Source: Hygrocybe punicea
Lineage: Eukaryota > Basidiomycota > Agaricomycetes > Agaricales > Hygrophoraceae
Assembly: GCA_963556145.1 (NCBI GenBank)
Contig: OY744466.1
Coordinates: 4,712,001 to 4,776,000, forward strand
Direction: 5' to 3'
Length of the DNA stretch: 64,000 bases
Of the stretch, positions 45,029-57,584 are shown one piece after another. A program made the translations under genes and the position numbers. Under the pieces are notes generated by a model. The model was not told the origin of the DNA and did no database searches. It saw nothing but the letters and a program-made list of their open reading frames with translations. Numbering within the stretch: position 1 is the first letter of the stretch; every line of letters starts with the position of its first letter.

Positions 45029-46306
45029 CCATAGCGTTGAAGACCATCACTGCCGAGCTACCGCCAGATGGGAAGATTGCTGCGATGGCGTGCGCCAAGT
45101 TAACACCCAAACTTCTTGCACAAGTATCCAATGTATGTATTGTTTCCACCACGTTCGGCAGTCCTCAACTAATATAACACCATTACAGCCAGATACCCCA
45201 CCTGAAACACTGATTGAAACCCTCTCTATTCTGTCCATCCTAATCAGCCGATTCCCCTCCAACCTATCCAGCACCACTTTAAACCCACAACCACTAACCG
45301 TTCTAGCTCCTTTGTTGGCCCACCAACGTCCGGTTGTTCGAAAACGCGCCATCATCACCCTCGCGCAGTTCATCCCAACATCTCAACCCGAGCTATTTGG
45401 GGGACTTCTGAAATCCTTTGTGTACCCCTTTCTTACCACTTCGGCAAGTGTAGAAAAGCAACGCACAACTTCGCAGCTCGTGGCGGCTGTGGCGAGACAT
45501 TCAGCATTGCAAATTGCGCCTGTACTGGGAGATATCGTTCCGGGGATTTTGAAAGCAGTTCAAAAAGATGACGAGCTCCGAGAGAGTGGACTTCAGGCAA
45601 ATTTGTGTTCATCAAGGCAAGTCATCGTACTGACGTGAAGATATGGCAGGCTCTGGAAGCACTCGTACTTCGGTGCCCTGCCGAGATCACTCTTCCTCAA
45701 CTCAATCGTGCTGGTTGGGAATCAGTTCATTAAACATGATCCGGTAAGTTCTTGGCACGACAATCGATGTTTTCATTCCTGTTGACCATTGTAACAACAG
45801 AATTATGCTGGTGATGAGGGAGATGAAGACGAAGACATGGCTGACGCCGAAGGCGATGATGACGACGATGACGCAGGGCTCGATGGGTGAGTGTAATATA
45901 TATCTCAATTACATTTTGCCTCTGAAACATGGTCTTGGATCAGGTACTCTGACGACGAAGACACTTCTTACAAAATACGCCGGTCAGCCACCAAATTGCT
46001 GGCGGCCATTGTGAGCACGCGCCCAGAACTTCTTGTGTCGATATACAAGGAAGTGTCACCTGTCCTCATCTCCCGCTTTGGTGATCGCGAAGAGACAGTC
46101 CGCCTTGAAGTTTGGGCAACCTATGTCGTGCTTCTCAACCAGACAGCCGTCTATAGCGGCCATCCTCAAGCCAAGGATGCCGATTCCAATATCCGCGGAA
46201 AGAGGAAATGTGATAATGAGACTATGGATGTCGAAGAGTCTCCTTACACGCTTTTGTGGAGCCAGGTGCCTTCACTATCCAAGGCACTTCTAAGTCAATT
46301 CAAGTC
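45029..46306 (+). pseudogene. CAND1: Internal fragment of CAND1 (cullin-associated protein, HEAT repeats)
   Basis: Pieces read TIALKTITAELPPDG, then after an intron PDTPPETLIETLSILSILISRF, then VVRKRAIITLAQFIP. After further introns come ALEALVLRCPAEIT, NQFIKHDPNYAGDEGDEDED and YSDDEDTSYKIRRSATKLLAA. The last pieces are RPELLVSIYKE, RFGDREETVRLEVWATYV and PSLSKALLSQFKS. These match the fungal/animal CAND1 middle-N region, which exchanges substrate receptors on cullin ligases. Both the N-terminus and the much larger C-terminal part are missing. A frame change near 45700 (LNS-IVLVG) and a stop near 45610 show decay. Introns are retained, so the fragment came from genomic DNA, not from an mRNA copy. 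Confidence 0.75.
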
Positions 46307-48178
46307 TGTAGAAAAAAAAGTTAGACCCATAGACGTCTTATTAAACGCATGTCCAGTCGGAGTTTCACTCCAAGCGCCAACATCACAAGTTCCAGGCCTC
46401 AACACACACCAATACGGCTGCAACGAGATAGCCTTGATGTCCCGGCACACCATCCGGTACTGTAAGTCGTGCAACCGCGGAAGCGCGCTAGCAATGTTAC
46501 GCACGCGACCACTGGGGGGCGTCGCCCCGTCCAGAAAACCTCAGCGGAGCTGGCGGCGCAAGGCCAGACGATCGAATCGAGGTTCTCTGGAGAAGATTAT
46601 TCGGTCCAAAGCAATTGTTCGCCTGCATCGACAAGGCGAGATTTTTAATTATGTGACAAAATTTTCAGCAGACGAAACACGGTCTTACCGCCAAGAACAA
46701 GTTGCGTCTGTGATGAGATGATGTTTACGAGAGGATCAAAGGTGTATGACTGGAAGTTGATATCCACCAAAATCGGCTAAAATGAGTTCGTGGGAGGGAA
46801 ATGGATTAAGGGAAAGGCAATATTTGGGGACATGTACGGCAGCGGTATCGTCAGTCCGGTATGGAGTGAATCCTGTGAGTTGGGCGGCCGGTGAAGAACT
46901 GCTGGCTCTCCGTTCCAGGTCGTAGAAGACGAGGGCTAGAAGATGGCCGTCAATGATGAATTCCTGTGTTATAGTGGTCTGCAAAGCTAATTAATAGACA
47001 CGTGGATCAGTATACGGCGAGCATGTGGAAAACATCTGTGGTGTATGTGTACTTGCATCAAGCCATCGACTCCTGCTGAGAGACGATTCTGTGTGAAGGA
47101 ACCTTCGCCATATCGCCATAGATATACTAGACGGGACTAGTTGAAGAGTTTCGGCCTCCTCGGAGATGCGAGCCTTTCCAACATAGACCCGGTAACGCAC
47201 TTGGCTGAAGAAGGCCATGGGGCATTGAAAGTGATGGAACCATGAAAACCATGGAGTGTGGGCAGGCTATGAATATTGTCAATTGATGGGAGGGATAGTT
47301 TAATTTGAATGGTGATCGGTGAGAGTGAACGGAGAGATGTGGCTCTCAAGGCGTCGAATGACAAGTTGTATGATGACATTCCCTCAGCCCAAAGGCACAG
47401 GCTGGATATTTTGTTTGTTGTTGGGGATGTAGGTGATGGAAAAACACTACTTTGCCTCGTGGAAGGAGCCTGATTGAAGAAACGTGCTCGGTTCACGGGA
47501 GTTTCCAGTTTGCGACCTGCGATGACCCAGAAGATGCACCGCGACTCACTGGCGGATAGGAATTGGCTTCACATTCCATGTTGAAAAACGTCACAGCAGA
47601 TGTAGAAGCTGTGTTGGACATCTCGGTGTTCGAAAGTAAAGGTTGATGAGGGCGAGCTGCGTGATACAGGCGATGACGAGAGCACCACGCTCCCGATTTC
47701 GTTGTTTGAAGGTAAGGGTGAGTGGCGGTGAGGTGATTCGATAGAGAATGGTGCTGTGGAATATGAATCGAAGATAGCACTGCATGGCTGCAAGGGAGGG
47801 TGCGAAGGACTCTCGAACTTGAAGTCGCCGGAAGAAATCCTGGGGATGGGGGTGAAGGAGAAAGACGGGGAACCGGGTCCACCGGCATCGCCATCGGGAG
47901 GGATCAATGCACCAGATTCGCACAGGTCTTCTGCCTTTACGGTGGCTAACAAACCACTTTCGAGGAAAAGCTCTTCGCCTCCTGTTACCAAATGGAACTC
48001 TGCATATATTGCTGCGGAAAATAGAAACAGGAGAAAAAAACCATACCTCTGACCAAGTTTTGAATGGATCACAGCTATTATTAGTATCAGAGGTAAGTCA
48101 TGACATCTCGTTAGTCAGTAAATAATTTACCTGGTTGGGCTATTTCCCAGCCACCTCCGCAGTCCTATTGATACACGT
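46307..48178. other. Stretch with unrecognised minus-strand frames
   Basis: The first 430 bases continue an open plus frame that no longer resembles CAND1. From 46736 to 48072 several minus-strand frames (for example ending at 46736 with LILADFGGYQLPVIHL, and a Ser/Pro-rich one at 47569-48072) could be exons of a host gene. I recognise no domain and cannot choose a splicing. Confidence 0.3.
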
Positions 48179-49740
48179 CTAAACCGGACTACCGCATTTC
48201 AAAAGTTCATGTGTTTGTGAACCAAGCAGAAATAGTTGGAGGGCGCAAGAATAATCCGGAAGTTCTTTGCGACCACGGCAGCGGCACTGTTGGATGAGAT
48301 CCAAACCCAAAGCGTCCAGCGTGGAATTTTGGTCCCGAAAATTTGGCAACACGAACATGACAGTGTTCTTATCCAAAGTCACTTTGTGATTTAAAACAAT
48401 TTCTAACAACAATGTTGTGAGCAAACAGGACATCGTGTCAGCACTAACCGACCTTCCCACACAACAGGCGTCTTCCCCACCGCCAAAAGTGCATGATGCA
48501 TCCCCTGCGTGAAAACATCCAACACTTCCTCCAGCGTCTGTCCACTTCGCTTCAATTCTGCCTGTGTCTCGTTGTCGTTCGCATAACAGTTCGTGTTCCA
48601 TTCATCGCCACGCTGAAAATTTTGATGGCAGAGTCTTCGCCACGACAGAGATGAGCGAAGCAGTGAAGTTGGCCACTCCGGGGGATGCAATGCGCAGTTG
48701 GCCAGCAGGAGGTTCATTGGCGGAGTTACACGCGATATATTCCGGGTGTGAGGCGGAAATAGCTGCAGTATGACCTGGGGTGTCTATCTCCTGCATGTTA
48801 TTTGATGGTACATACAGCCTGCGTATTGGGGCGGGGAAAGCCCACCATTAGGAAGTCAATGCCTCGCTACAGAGGGAGTCTGGTCAGGGTACACTCTACG
48901 TGAGGGGAGGGTCGTGCTCACGGCACCGGCATATACGACAATATCTTGCACGTCGCCGGGGGTGTACACCTCGTTCGACGAATATGCCCCAGTTCGGGAA
49001 ACTCGGCAATAGAGAGGGGAAAGCTTTGGCTGTCTGATGTGCCAACAGAACATGTTGATCTGTCGAAGAGCGTGGTTAAGACGAACAACCATATCGAGAG
49101 GCAGAGCGGGCCTTGACATAACTCATAGCATCTAGGGTTCGTTGTATGTCGGGTATAGGGAAACTATGATGATGTAGATGTCGTGCATGGGTTGAGATTA
49201 TGAGGAAATAAAACGAAGGAAGCTTACAAGTGTCGTGCTGCATCGAGCATAAAACCCCGATAGGGCTGTGCAAATCAATCAAGAGTCATAAATCTACACT
49301 AAACTTGAGAAAATGGCGTGCAAATGCAGGGTTATCCGAGGTTTTAACGGGACTCTCGAGGTGTAAATATCGCCCCCCGTGTAATACCAAAGCTGGGCAA
49401 ATGTGGTCAAGCCACGCAAAAGACCTGGAGTCGAAGGCACGGTCAGAGAGGCGGCTGAGCCATCGCTGGATATAATCAGCGAGTGTGTCTCCACCCCGTT
49501 GGATATTGCTCCGCACGGGAGTCCTACCAACAATCGAAATATTCAGCGATGATAAGAACTTCGCCCCATCAATGGCGTGTGGTCCGATGCTCCCTGGCCA
49601 ACGATAAGATGTTGTGCGAGGTACAACTTGTTCGCAGGACGGCGTCTGTCAAATCCTGTGGTGAATTTGCAATGTCGACTGTGATGGTGAAATTGGGTGA
49701 TGGTTTCAATCTCCCTGCCAACCTCAGAAATGCAAAGAAC
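48179..49740 (-). pseudogene. GH20 beta-N-acetylhexosaminidase relic
   Basis: From high to low coordinates, frames shift between pieces that follow a fungal chitobiase: SPNFTITVDIANSPQDLTDAV (near 49700), LIISSDGSAASLTVPS and LLRGLTTFAQLWYY (near 49400). Next come IPDIQRTLDAMSYVK (near 49120), CWHI (near 49040), VYTPGDVQDIVVYAGA (near 48940), then EIDTPGHTAAISASHPE and EPPAGQLRIASP (near 48700). The last are GDEWNTNCYAND (catalytic Asp-Glu, near 48590), TLEEVLDVFTQGMHHAL and GKTPVVWE (near 48470). The enzyme would remove terminal GlcNAc from chitin oligomers. Multiple frameshifts and absence of the last third, including the C-terminal active-site Trp region, mark it as a pseudogene. Confidence 0.75.
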
Positions 49741-50024
49741 GCCCAGCCAGCGACAGGCCAAGGCGAAGAACAGGGAGCTGCACACTTGGTGACACGGTCT
49801 TCCAGACAATGATCCGCAGCACGGACCAGACTCCAGAAGTGGAAATCAACGATGAGTCTACATCGCAGCTTGTCGTGTACTCCAACGCAACTCCCGAGCT
49901 GGACCTGTTCTGCGCAAACGCCACAACATACTATACACCGTAGACAATGATCCCCGCCACGCCACCACGCCGAGGCTGCGAAGCACTTCAAGAAGAGGTC
50001 ATGAGAGGATGACCTGATTGTTAC

Positions 50025-50410
50025 TTGCGCAAGCAACTGGCTCTGCAGAGTGAGTTGTGCACGCAGTACGAGGTGGACTCGCGTGCGCGTGACGAGCTCG
50101 TTGAGGTGCTCGGGAAGCAGGTAGATGTCGCGGAACGGGAGATGGAGAAGCGATGCAATGTATTAAAAGGCTGGGAGAAGGAGAAGGGGGGGAGCTGGAG
50201 CGCGCATGTAAGCACCTTGAGGAGGTAGATCAAAGTCGGCAGGAGAGTATGGCGCGGAGTGTCATGGACAAGGCCAGTGGGGAGGTCTTGCGGATGCTGC
50301 ATCGGCTGATTGTGGGGCTCGAGCGAGAGAAGAAGGATGCCGAGAGACGAGAGGAGGGGCTGAGGGAGGAGGGAGGGACGGTGGAGGCTTTGGTGAAGGA
50401 AAAGACCTAA
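50025..50410 (+). pseudogene. Fragment of a coiled-coil protein
   Basis: Heptad-rich sequence in two frames: LRKQLALQSELCTQYEVDSRARDE... at 50020-50220, then after a one-base shift LERACKHLEEVDQSRQESMARSVMDKASGEVLRMLHRLIVGLEREKKDAE up to a stop at 50410. It resembles a conserved Agaricomycete coiled-coil protein whose name I do not know. Both ends are missing. Confidence 0.5.
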
Positions 50411-51360
50411 CCAGTAGCACGATGCCGTTGTTCTTGTCTTCGCACGTCCGTTCTCATGGCCCTGCTTGTTGCTGTCGCCGTTCTGTACGCCCGCGCCCAT
50501 TGCACGATGTGCACTTATCATCGCCCCAGAGGGACGTTACTGCGCGGATATTGGCTCTGAACGGGTGCATAAGCCATGGTTTAATCTGTATATTTTATCA
50601 TCACACCTGAAAGCCCGGGCGTGGGTGCACCACCGCCTTGGTGTTGTCTTCGTCCTCTTCATGGTCTCCTGTTGGTACCCACTCCACGTCGGCGTTCTCG
50701 TCGTCGTCGTCGTAGGCATGTTGGTTTTTTTGTAGTTCGTCGCCGGCGTCGTTGTTGCGGTCTAGTGAGCTAGCAGCGGGGAAATTGGGCTGGGATCTAC
50801 TGACCGGCTTTCATAGGTCCTTCCTTCCTTCACTCTGCTTGCCTCCCTCTCGCTTCCTTGCTGTCATCATCATCCTTGTTGTTTACCGCTGCTGTTGTCA
50901 TCTGGGCCCGTTTCTGGCAAGTTGTTCTTTCAGATAATGAGTAGTGGTTTTCAAAGTACACAGAAACTTACCTCACGAACGAATGGGACGTCTATGAAGT
51001 AGAATACACAGTAAAATTAGAAAGAATCCAAACCTACCTACCCACGATTGGAACCCGTGTAAATCCGTACACAGGTACGGTGTAGAGGTGTGGCCACAAA
51101 AGTCCGAACCGTACCCCAAGCTGTGGGTAACAACCCATGAATCTTAGTCAAACAAGAGGAACTTATCCAGATACTATACACCAACTATACACCAACCATA
51201 CACTGAACAACGAATCAATGTAGCAACGAAAACACATGACATATCCATTGTCTTCTCAATAAGTTCAATATCATAAGCATGGAATGAGCTTAACATACGT
51301 CAATGACACTCCTTGAATGTTTTCAAACAGCAGTTAACACATCAATAAATCTGCCGCTGA
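50411..51360. other. Intergenic stretch without recognisable gene
   Basis: C/T-rich, then AT-rich. A short inverted pair GTACGGT...ACCGTAC near 51080-51118 could belong to the end of the adjacent Plavaka element, but I could not match it to a second end. Confidence 0.35.
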
Positions 51361-54300
51361 TCATTCATATAAGTCAAGATCTTGCGAATCACCATACATC
51401 TCGTCCATTGCCATTAGTTCTAATTCATCGCCGTGGGCTTCCTCATTTGAGCCTTTGCTATCACCTGAGCTGTCGGAACCACTTCTGGAAGAATTATCCG
51501 ACTCATCTGGGTGTTCTTTGTTGTGAATCTCTGTGTGGACTCCTTCGGAAACATTTGGTGACCAGTCATCCCCAGCATCATCACTCTCGTCGTCAATAAC
51601 GTCTTCGGCATCGCTGGCACGTAAGCCTACAATGGTATCTTCACCTTGACTGTAGACATGTCCTGGTGCCAGACCCCAGTGGTAGCGCATGACCATGTCC
51701 CGATCCACAAAGCTACCGTCGAGTTAATTATAAATCGAGGACAGACATTTGTAATCACCCACCGACCCACGAAGTACTGGTGCCAGTCCTTCGAATCCTG
51801 AGCACATTCCGAAATCCCCACACCATCCGCATGTCGCATGCCCGCAGAAAAAGATGGAAGTAAGTGACATCCACGTAAAACATCTTTAGGGTCAATGAAA
51901 CCAAATGCGTCTTCTCCGCTCATGGGGGGAAATTTGAGATGATCAAGTCGCCGTTGGACCCAGCCAGCCTGTACCGGCATATCATCTACGTTCACAAACC
52001 ATCTTACCCACAGGAACTCAATGCGTCGAGCACGGTAATCTACCATGCCAGGTCCAGTATAGATAACGTTGGCATGATAAATGCCGAGAACGCGAGCATA
52101 CAGATATTGGTGGCGTAATGTGCCTTCTGCAGAGAGGAGCAAAATGTCGCGATGATCTGTGTTTGGGTTGATCGTATCCTGAGCGCGTCGTATGTCGTAT
52201 GTGGTGTAGTTAAGCCGCATAATGTTGTGTCAGTAAATACGGTCGCCTTTGAAATGGATGCCATCAAGTTCAGCAGTGCCATCATTCTGAGAGCCCGTGG
52301 ATGCAATGATATCGTCGTTGATTGGCATCTCACTATTCAACACGACTTTTATACGAGGCAAGATATGCCTTTTCAGTTTCGACCAGAAGTCCTGTCAGAA
52401 GATTAGCTGTGTGGAACCTTCCTTGGCGTTGAAGCCTACCTTTACAGCTGGATCTCCGGTGTGTAGCCGTAAAAAAGAACCGATGTGCTCTGGATTATTC
52501 TCAGCAGCACCAATATGGTGGTGAGCTTCAGGACTGTCTGCTACAAATTCCTTTTGCTTAGCTCCGGAGAGTTCGGACATCTTTCGTTGACGAATAAGTC
52601 TGATGCGTGTCCGCCGACGCTCAATTTGAGTTAATTGTCGGACAAATTTCTTCTTACTTGTCCTGCAGTACCAAGATTTAGGTTTTCGATGCTCCAGTTC
52701 TCCCTGTGAACAGAATATATTCATCAATAAATAGCAATAGTAGCTTGAAACCCACAATTTGTGAAGTATACGAATCTGTAGTGCCAACTGTTTGGATAGT
52801 AGTGACATAATCTCCGGAAGAGTGAGCTTTGTAAGTCTGCAAGCTGAAGACTTTCTGTTTTCGTTGGTTTGTATTCTTTTGGTCACCACCCGCTGGCGTC
52901 GATGAGCTAACTTTCGGCTCCTTCTTTGCTTGACAATGCTTTCTGGCATCCATCTCGCGTTTCAATTCATACGTGCTGTAAGCAGAACAGGTCTCCGATT
53001 GGAAAGCGCGAAGCTGTTTCCCTAGGACTGTGGTTTCCTTGTCCAGGATATCCAGCGTATCATCAGTATGCATCCGCAATTTGGCTAGCCCATGCCAGTG
53101 AGCGAAAGTGAACAAGAGTTTGAGGATTCTCCCGTTATGTGGTTCTGGCAATAAGCCATCGAAAACCGGAATAATGCACTAACAATCTTTAGCCTTTAAT
53201 GTTGTTGATACCGGAAGAAACAATACCTACTTGCAAAAAATCTTCGTAATTCCTTGCAGCCATTTTCTTCAGTTCGGACGTATTAGAGGTAAATCGTCTG
53301 ATTGTGTCTCTCCCAAAAGTGGGAATAAGTCGGAACCTGAAAATTTTACAAGATATCCAGTGTACAAGGACAACAACACACCGGCGATCCAATTCGTGCA
53401 ATAAGTTTTCATCGACACACTCCAGGATTCGAAGCAAGTGAATGAAGAGGCATTTCCACACTCCGAGTTCAATTTCGTGCATTAGATCGATCACGAATAG
53501 TAAGAAATAATTAAAACCGAAACGGGCAAGCCGCTTGGAAAAGGCGTTCTGCGAAATGCACAGTCAATGTTAAGTCATCTCATCCGATCTCCGACGAATG
53601 ACGTACAGAGGCGGGAACAAATGAATTAGGTTTGAGCATTCGCTCTACGGGTGCACTGTCAACGGCAAAATTATGCTGATAAATGGCCCGTCGGGCCTGA
53701 GATACCAAGTTCCTATGGCGGCGATCGTCGACACGAGCTAGCTTCACCCTATTGTTCCTGTCCCTTTTAGTGCCTACTAGATGAACATTTGATAATGGAA
53801 TTGTGCAACGCGGACATGGACATCCTCCCAAGTTGCGGATGCTAGCTAAAAGGATCCTGCAGGACAACGGTGTGAGCCAAGCTAGAAGCGACTTGCGAAC
53901 AAACGACATTCACTTTTCAGGATAGTCCGCCGAATAAGTAAAAATCCGAGGATAGAATCTGCGTACAACCCCATCACAGCACTCGATCACGATGCCATGT
54001 TCATAGGCATGTATAAAATCATCATCAAGGAGAATCTCCCATTGGGCATGAACACATTCACGGTGACAGTGTGCCATAAACTCCGGTTTGAGTTTCTTTT
54101 TGCCACTGTATTTGCTTGCAAAATCTTTGAATGCATCTGGTAGCTAAACTCAGTCGTTAGTGCGAGACCTGCGAGAATGAGATATGGAAGGCATACCCTC
54201 TCAAAGTAGGCGACATGTTCGCATAGATTAGACGACGGCTTACACCGTCGATACTTCAATTCGTTGCCGAAAAACATGTATAATGGCCAGAGTTTCGTGT

Positions 54301-55588
54301 TTCCAAAATTCGTTACGTGAGTGGCGTCAGACCAGAACATTAAGGCAACAATAACTCTAGGGAGTTCACAGTTAGGTTCCGGGGGTGAATTCTGTAGAGC
54401 GTCATGGGCATTGATGAAGGCCGGTGATGTGTACAATTCTCCATGAAGGCGAATTTCCCTGTCACCGGAGGGCTGCCAGAGAAGTGTGTAAGGTTCGTAA
54501 TGGAAGTGTAAATCGTCACATTGTCTCGACATCTTTTCCCGAATAACTGACACCAAGGGACGATAGTGAAATTTCTCCACCACATATTCCCGAACACCAG
54601 GGTTACTCGTGTTGTGGTCAAATGGAACTGATATTTCGACGGGTGAACTCCTCCATCCGGCATCGTCGTCGATCCACTCATCTTTATCCCAGTTGTTGAG
54701 CGCCAACTGGTTATTGATCTTCTGCCAATGAGTCGTTTGAACGTCTTCTGGCTGAAATTCCTCATCTCCGACAATGTCCAAAAGCTGCTTGAAATCGTGC
54801 TGTGACTTCTGCTTGTCTCCATTCCAGTACCATTCACCCAGTCTGAAGGAACTCTTATTGGGATATGGGCCGAAGTTTTCGACATGTGAAGAATCGGTGT
54901 GTCCGATGCCCGACTCGACGGTTTTGGACCTGGACATGTTGGCCCCCACTATATTTGACATGGACCATAAGTTCGCCTCGCCTTCAGGATCATGGGATGG
55001 GAATTTCTCTGCATGGTAGCGACGGAATATGCCAAATGAATTCTTTTCAGAATCAAGAATTCGGCGAATACAACCGCGCACGCCAGAATCGCCATATTCA
55101 ACAGAATTAGTGGTGTCAAGCGTAGTCAATGGTGGTGATGCTCGAGAACCTGAACCCGTAGCTTCTACGCCAGGAGGGGGTAGCGCGGGGGCTTGTTGAG
55201 GAAGAATATCGGCGAGTTTCTTGTCATGCATCTGCAGACTGGCCACCCGAAAGCGAAGAGGAAGTTTTTTGACACGTTTCTTAGGTCTCGCTTCGTCGAA
55301 ACCGATATCAGATTCCGTAGAAGGGGCGGCGTCCCAAGACTGCGGAGGGATATGGGGAATAAAGTGATCCCGCTGGTCGCCGTCAACACTCGGACAAGGC
55401 TCCGGGTTCGGGTTAGATACGATGCTGTCCCGTTTTCTAGCAGCTAAGGCCTCCTTCGCTTTCGCCAGCGCATTAGACAGGCGTCTTTTACTGTGCCTGC
55501 AGTTGTTCTGGTGATTCCTAAAAGCTCCCAAGTGGGAAAAAGTTCTGCTGCAAGAGCAGGTTTGACCAAATGCAGAGCCACGATCCAT
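51361..55588 (-). pseudogene. Plavaka-type (CACTA superfamily) transposase, nearly complete, one nonsense codon
   Basis: The start is MDRGSAFGQTCSCSRTFSHLGAFRNH, with a C2H2-like finger. A long first exon runs to about 54200 and ends FGNELKYRRCKPSSNL...HVAYFERV. Conserved blocks follow across several introns: FWSDATHVTNFGNTKLWPLYM (first acidic site), HGIVIECCDGV, LASIRNLGGCPCPRC, LARVDDRRHRN, DLMHEIELGVWKCLFIHLLR, IPTFGRDTIRRF, AHWHGLAKLRMHTDDTL and SPEAHHHIG. The C-terminal region has YTTYDIRRAQDTINP, GISECAQDSKDWHQYFVGR and an acidic tail. These match Plavaka transposases of Agaricomycetes. A TGA at 52229-52231 (KGDRIY-stop-HNIMR) replaces an expected Arg codon, so this copy would lose its C-terminal quarter. 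TIRs were not located. Confidence 0.8.
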
Positions 55589-55756
55589 GGGTTGAAGAGT
55601 ACAGTCAGCAGGCTCTACGATAATTGATGGATTAAATCAACATATGGACGACAGGAAATTTTGTGGAGAAGTTTAGAGATGGGTTGGATTGCAATTACGA
55701 TGTGGTAATCAAAAAACCACGCGGTGAAAATTTAAACCCAGTAAATGAGAAACTAA

Positions 55757-57027
55757 TTAAAGCCGCTGATCCCAGGCGGCCTCCAATAACAGGTACCTCT
55801 CGAATTGCGTGGGATCATTGTACATGTCGTTAATGATATCGCGGACGTCCTTCGCAACACCTTGATAATTAGAGCATGTGAATTCTTGCTGGTAAACTAC
55901 ATGACAAACGACATATACGCACTGTAATTTAAAATACATTTCAGTGAAGGTGGGGCAAAATAACATTTCCTTACAAGTTGCGCTGCCGTTTCCAAAGTAT
56001 CCTTGGAAATATAGGGTCGCCGCTCAAGGAAACCGTATTCCCAGTGGCGTGCAATGGAGGAGTGTGAGCCAAGAAATACATCCCTCATTAAATCGGCCAT
56101 AATCAATCCCCCGAAGAGGATATCGACGCCATGCTGCACCGTACACAGTTGAGAAAAAATTGTTCCATGAGTAATTAAAAAAACTTACCTCCCAAGCCGG
56201 GAGGTTCCAGATCTGATTGGACTTCACGTATTCCAACAATTTCCTGACCGGTCCGTACCGCCCGCTGTGAACTCGAGGGATAATCGTCACGAGGACGTTT
56301 TGTTTGAGTTGTTCTACCATAAGTTCATGGTCTTGGATAACCTAGAAAGATAATGAGAATGTATGGCAAAAGTAATAATAGCGCACTTACAAAGTCCAGA
56401 AAGGAGGGGTGGGGGTCTTCCAATGTCCCGAATGCAAAATATTCGCCCGTTGAAGCCAAAATGCCCGCTGTTGTGGTTGATGAGCAATGGCACAACAATT
56501 ACTACGGAACGTACAGAGTTCCGGTTGCCAAAATTGCCCATAGATGTTAAGCATGAGAATTGCAACGGCCCAAATTTCTTGTCTTCCGAAAAGACGTTTG
56601 TGGCCGCACCACAACGGCCTCAGCGGTACCCCGATATTGTAGTGGCTTCAAGCAGAGCTAAGAATTTTATGCCATTCCAGTAGGTATTCGCAGCTTATGG
56701 CGTTTGGCGTTAACTGAGAGAATGGCGGAGGACTGGGTATAAGCAAGGACAGGTCGAGTCTTTCGAAGATCGAGTCCCTGGTTTCGCCTGCTGGGACCAA
56801 AGGCGAGGTGTCGGGTGTCGGGTCTGCCGCAATGAAATATCAAGTCATCACTTGAATTTAGATAACACAACTTACCACGAAGTGATGCGATACAGGGCGG
56901 TAAGGATAAGGGCGGGAAAATGAATGGGAAATTTGGGATGGACTCTGCAATAAATTGTCGGTCGGTCTCGTAGACTCGGAATGTGGAAGAACAAACCTTC
57001 ACCACAGTTATCTAAGTCGTCAGCCAT
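55757..57027 (-). CDS. Unrecognised multi-exon gene
   Basis: Probable start MADDLDNCGEG at 57027. A coherent 3' part reads LASTGEYFAFGTLEDPHPSF-LDF, intron, VIQDHELMVEQLKQNVLVTI...NLPAWE, intron, HGVDILFGGLIMADLMRDVFLG...LETAAQL, intron, EFTCSNYQGVAKDVRDIIND...AAWDQRL, stop at 55757. Splice junctions keep frame (GTAAGT/AG pairs). No domain, signal peptide or clear membrane segment was recognised. The middle (about 56560-56880) is unresolved. It lies upstream of the Plavaka transposase on the same strand, 169 bp away, so it might be a second gene of that element or a host gene. Confidence 0.45.
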
Positions 57028-57584
57028 CCTCCAGCAAATGTCAGTCTAAATCATCGCTCCGCAATTTATATCTTTTCCAACATTGATTATTTATTCATTA
57101 TTTTATTAACTATTACGGAAGGGCAAAGATCGCGGATGCGATAGCGGAATTCGGTGACTTATATACAATGACTGTCTAGGGCGGTTTGAATGGAGAGAAG
57201 CGACACTGCTTATTAAGCATGGAATTTTTTAGCTATGGCATTCATGATGGGGGGCTACTGATCGGGGAAGCGGAAGTTGTGAGGGCAGAACTCGGCGACT
57301 TATATACATTGTCCCTTTAGGGTCGTTCGTTATGTAATTTAACTTTAAGAAGCGATCACCGTCAAACATCTGTTTTGATGCTCACTCCAATTCTTATACC
57401 ATTATTCCCATTCTTGCTTTACAATATTATTCATGTCCAGCCAATAGCCTGGCATCTTTGTTTTCTTTTCAAAATATCGTGTCGTTGTTGAGTCCCGTCG
57501 AATTCATGCTTGCTGGCATTTCAAGCGGAGAGTGAATTCACTTACCCCTTGCCCTGTTTTTTTTTTTTTTGTAACACCTTGACG
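57028..57584. other. Divergent intergenic region
   Basis: AT-rich spacer between divergent start codons. It has a duplicated word pair (CGGTGACTTATATACAATG near 57152 and CGGCGACTTATATACATTG near 57293) and a T tract just upstream of the plus-strand start. No gene is seen. Confidence 0.5.

Noticed and set aside
47569..48072. 167-residue minus frame with a hydrophobic start, possible secreted protein
   Set aside because: Hydrophobic start is followed by low-complexity Pro/Ser sequence, other frames are equally open, and no splicing or family supports it.
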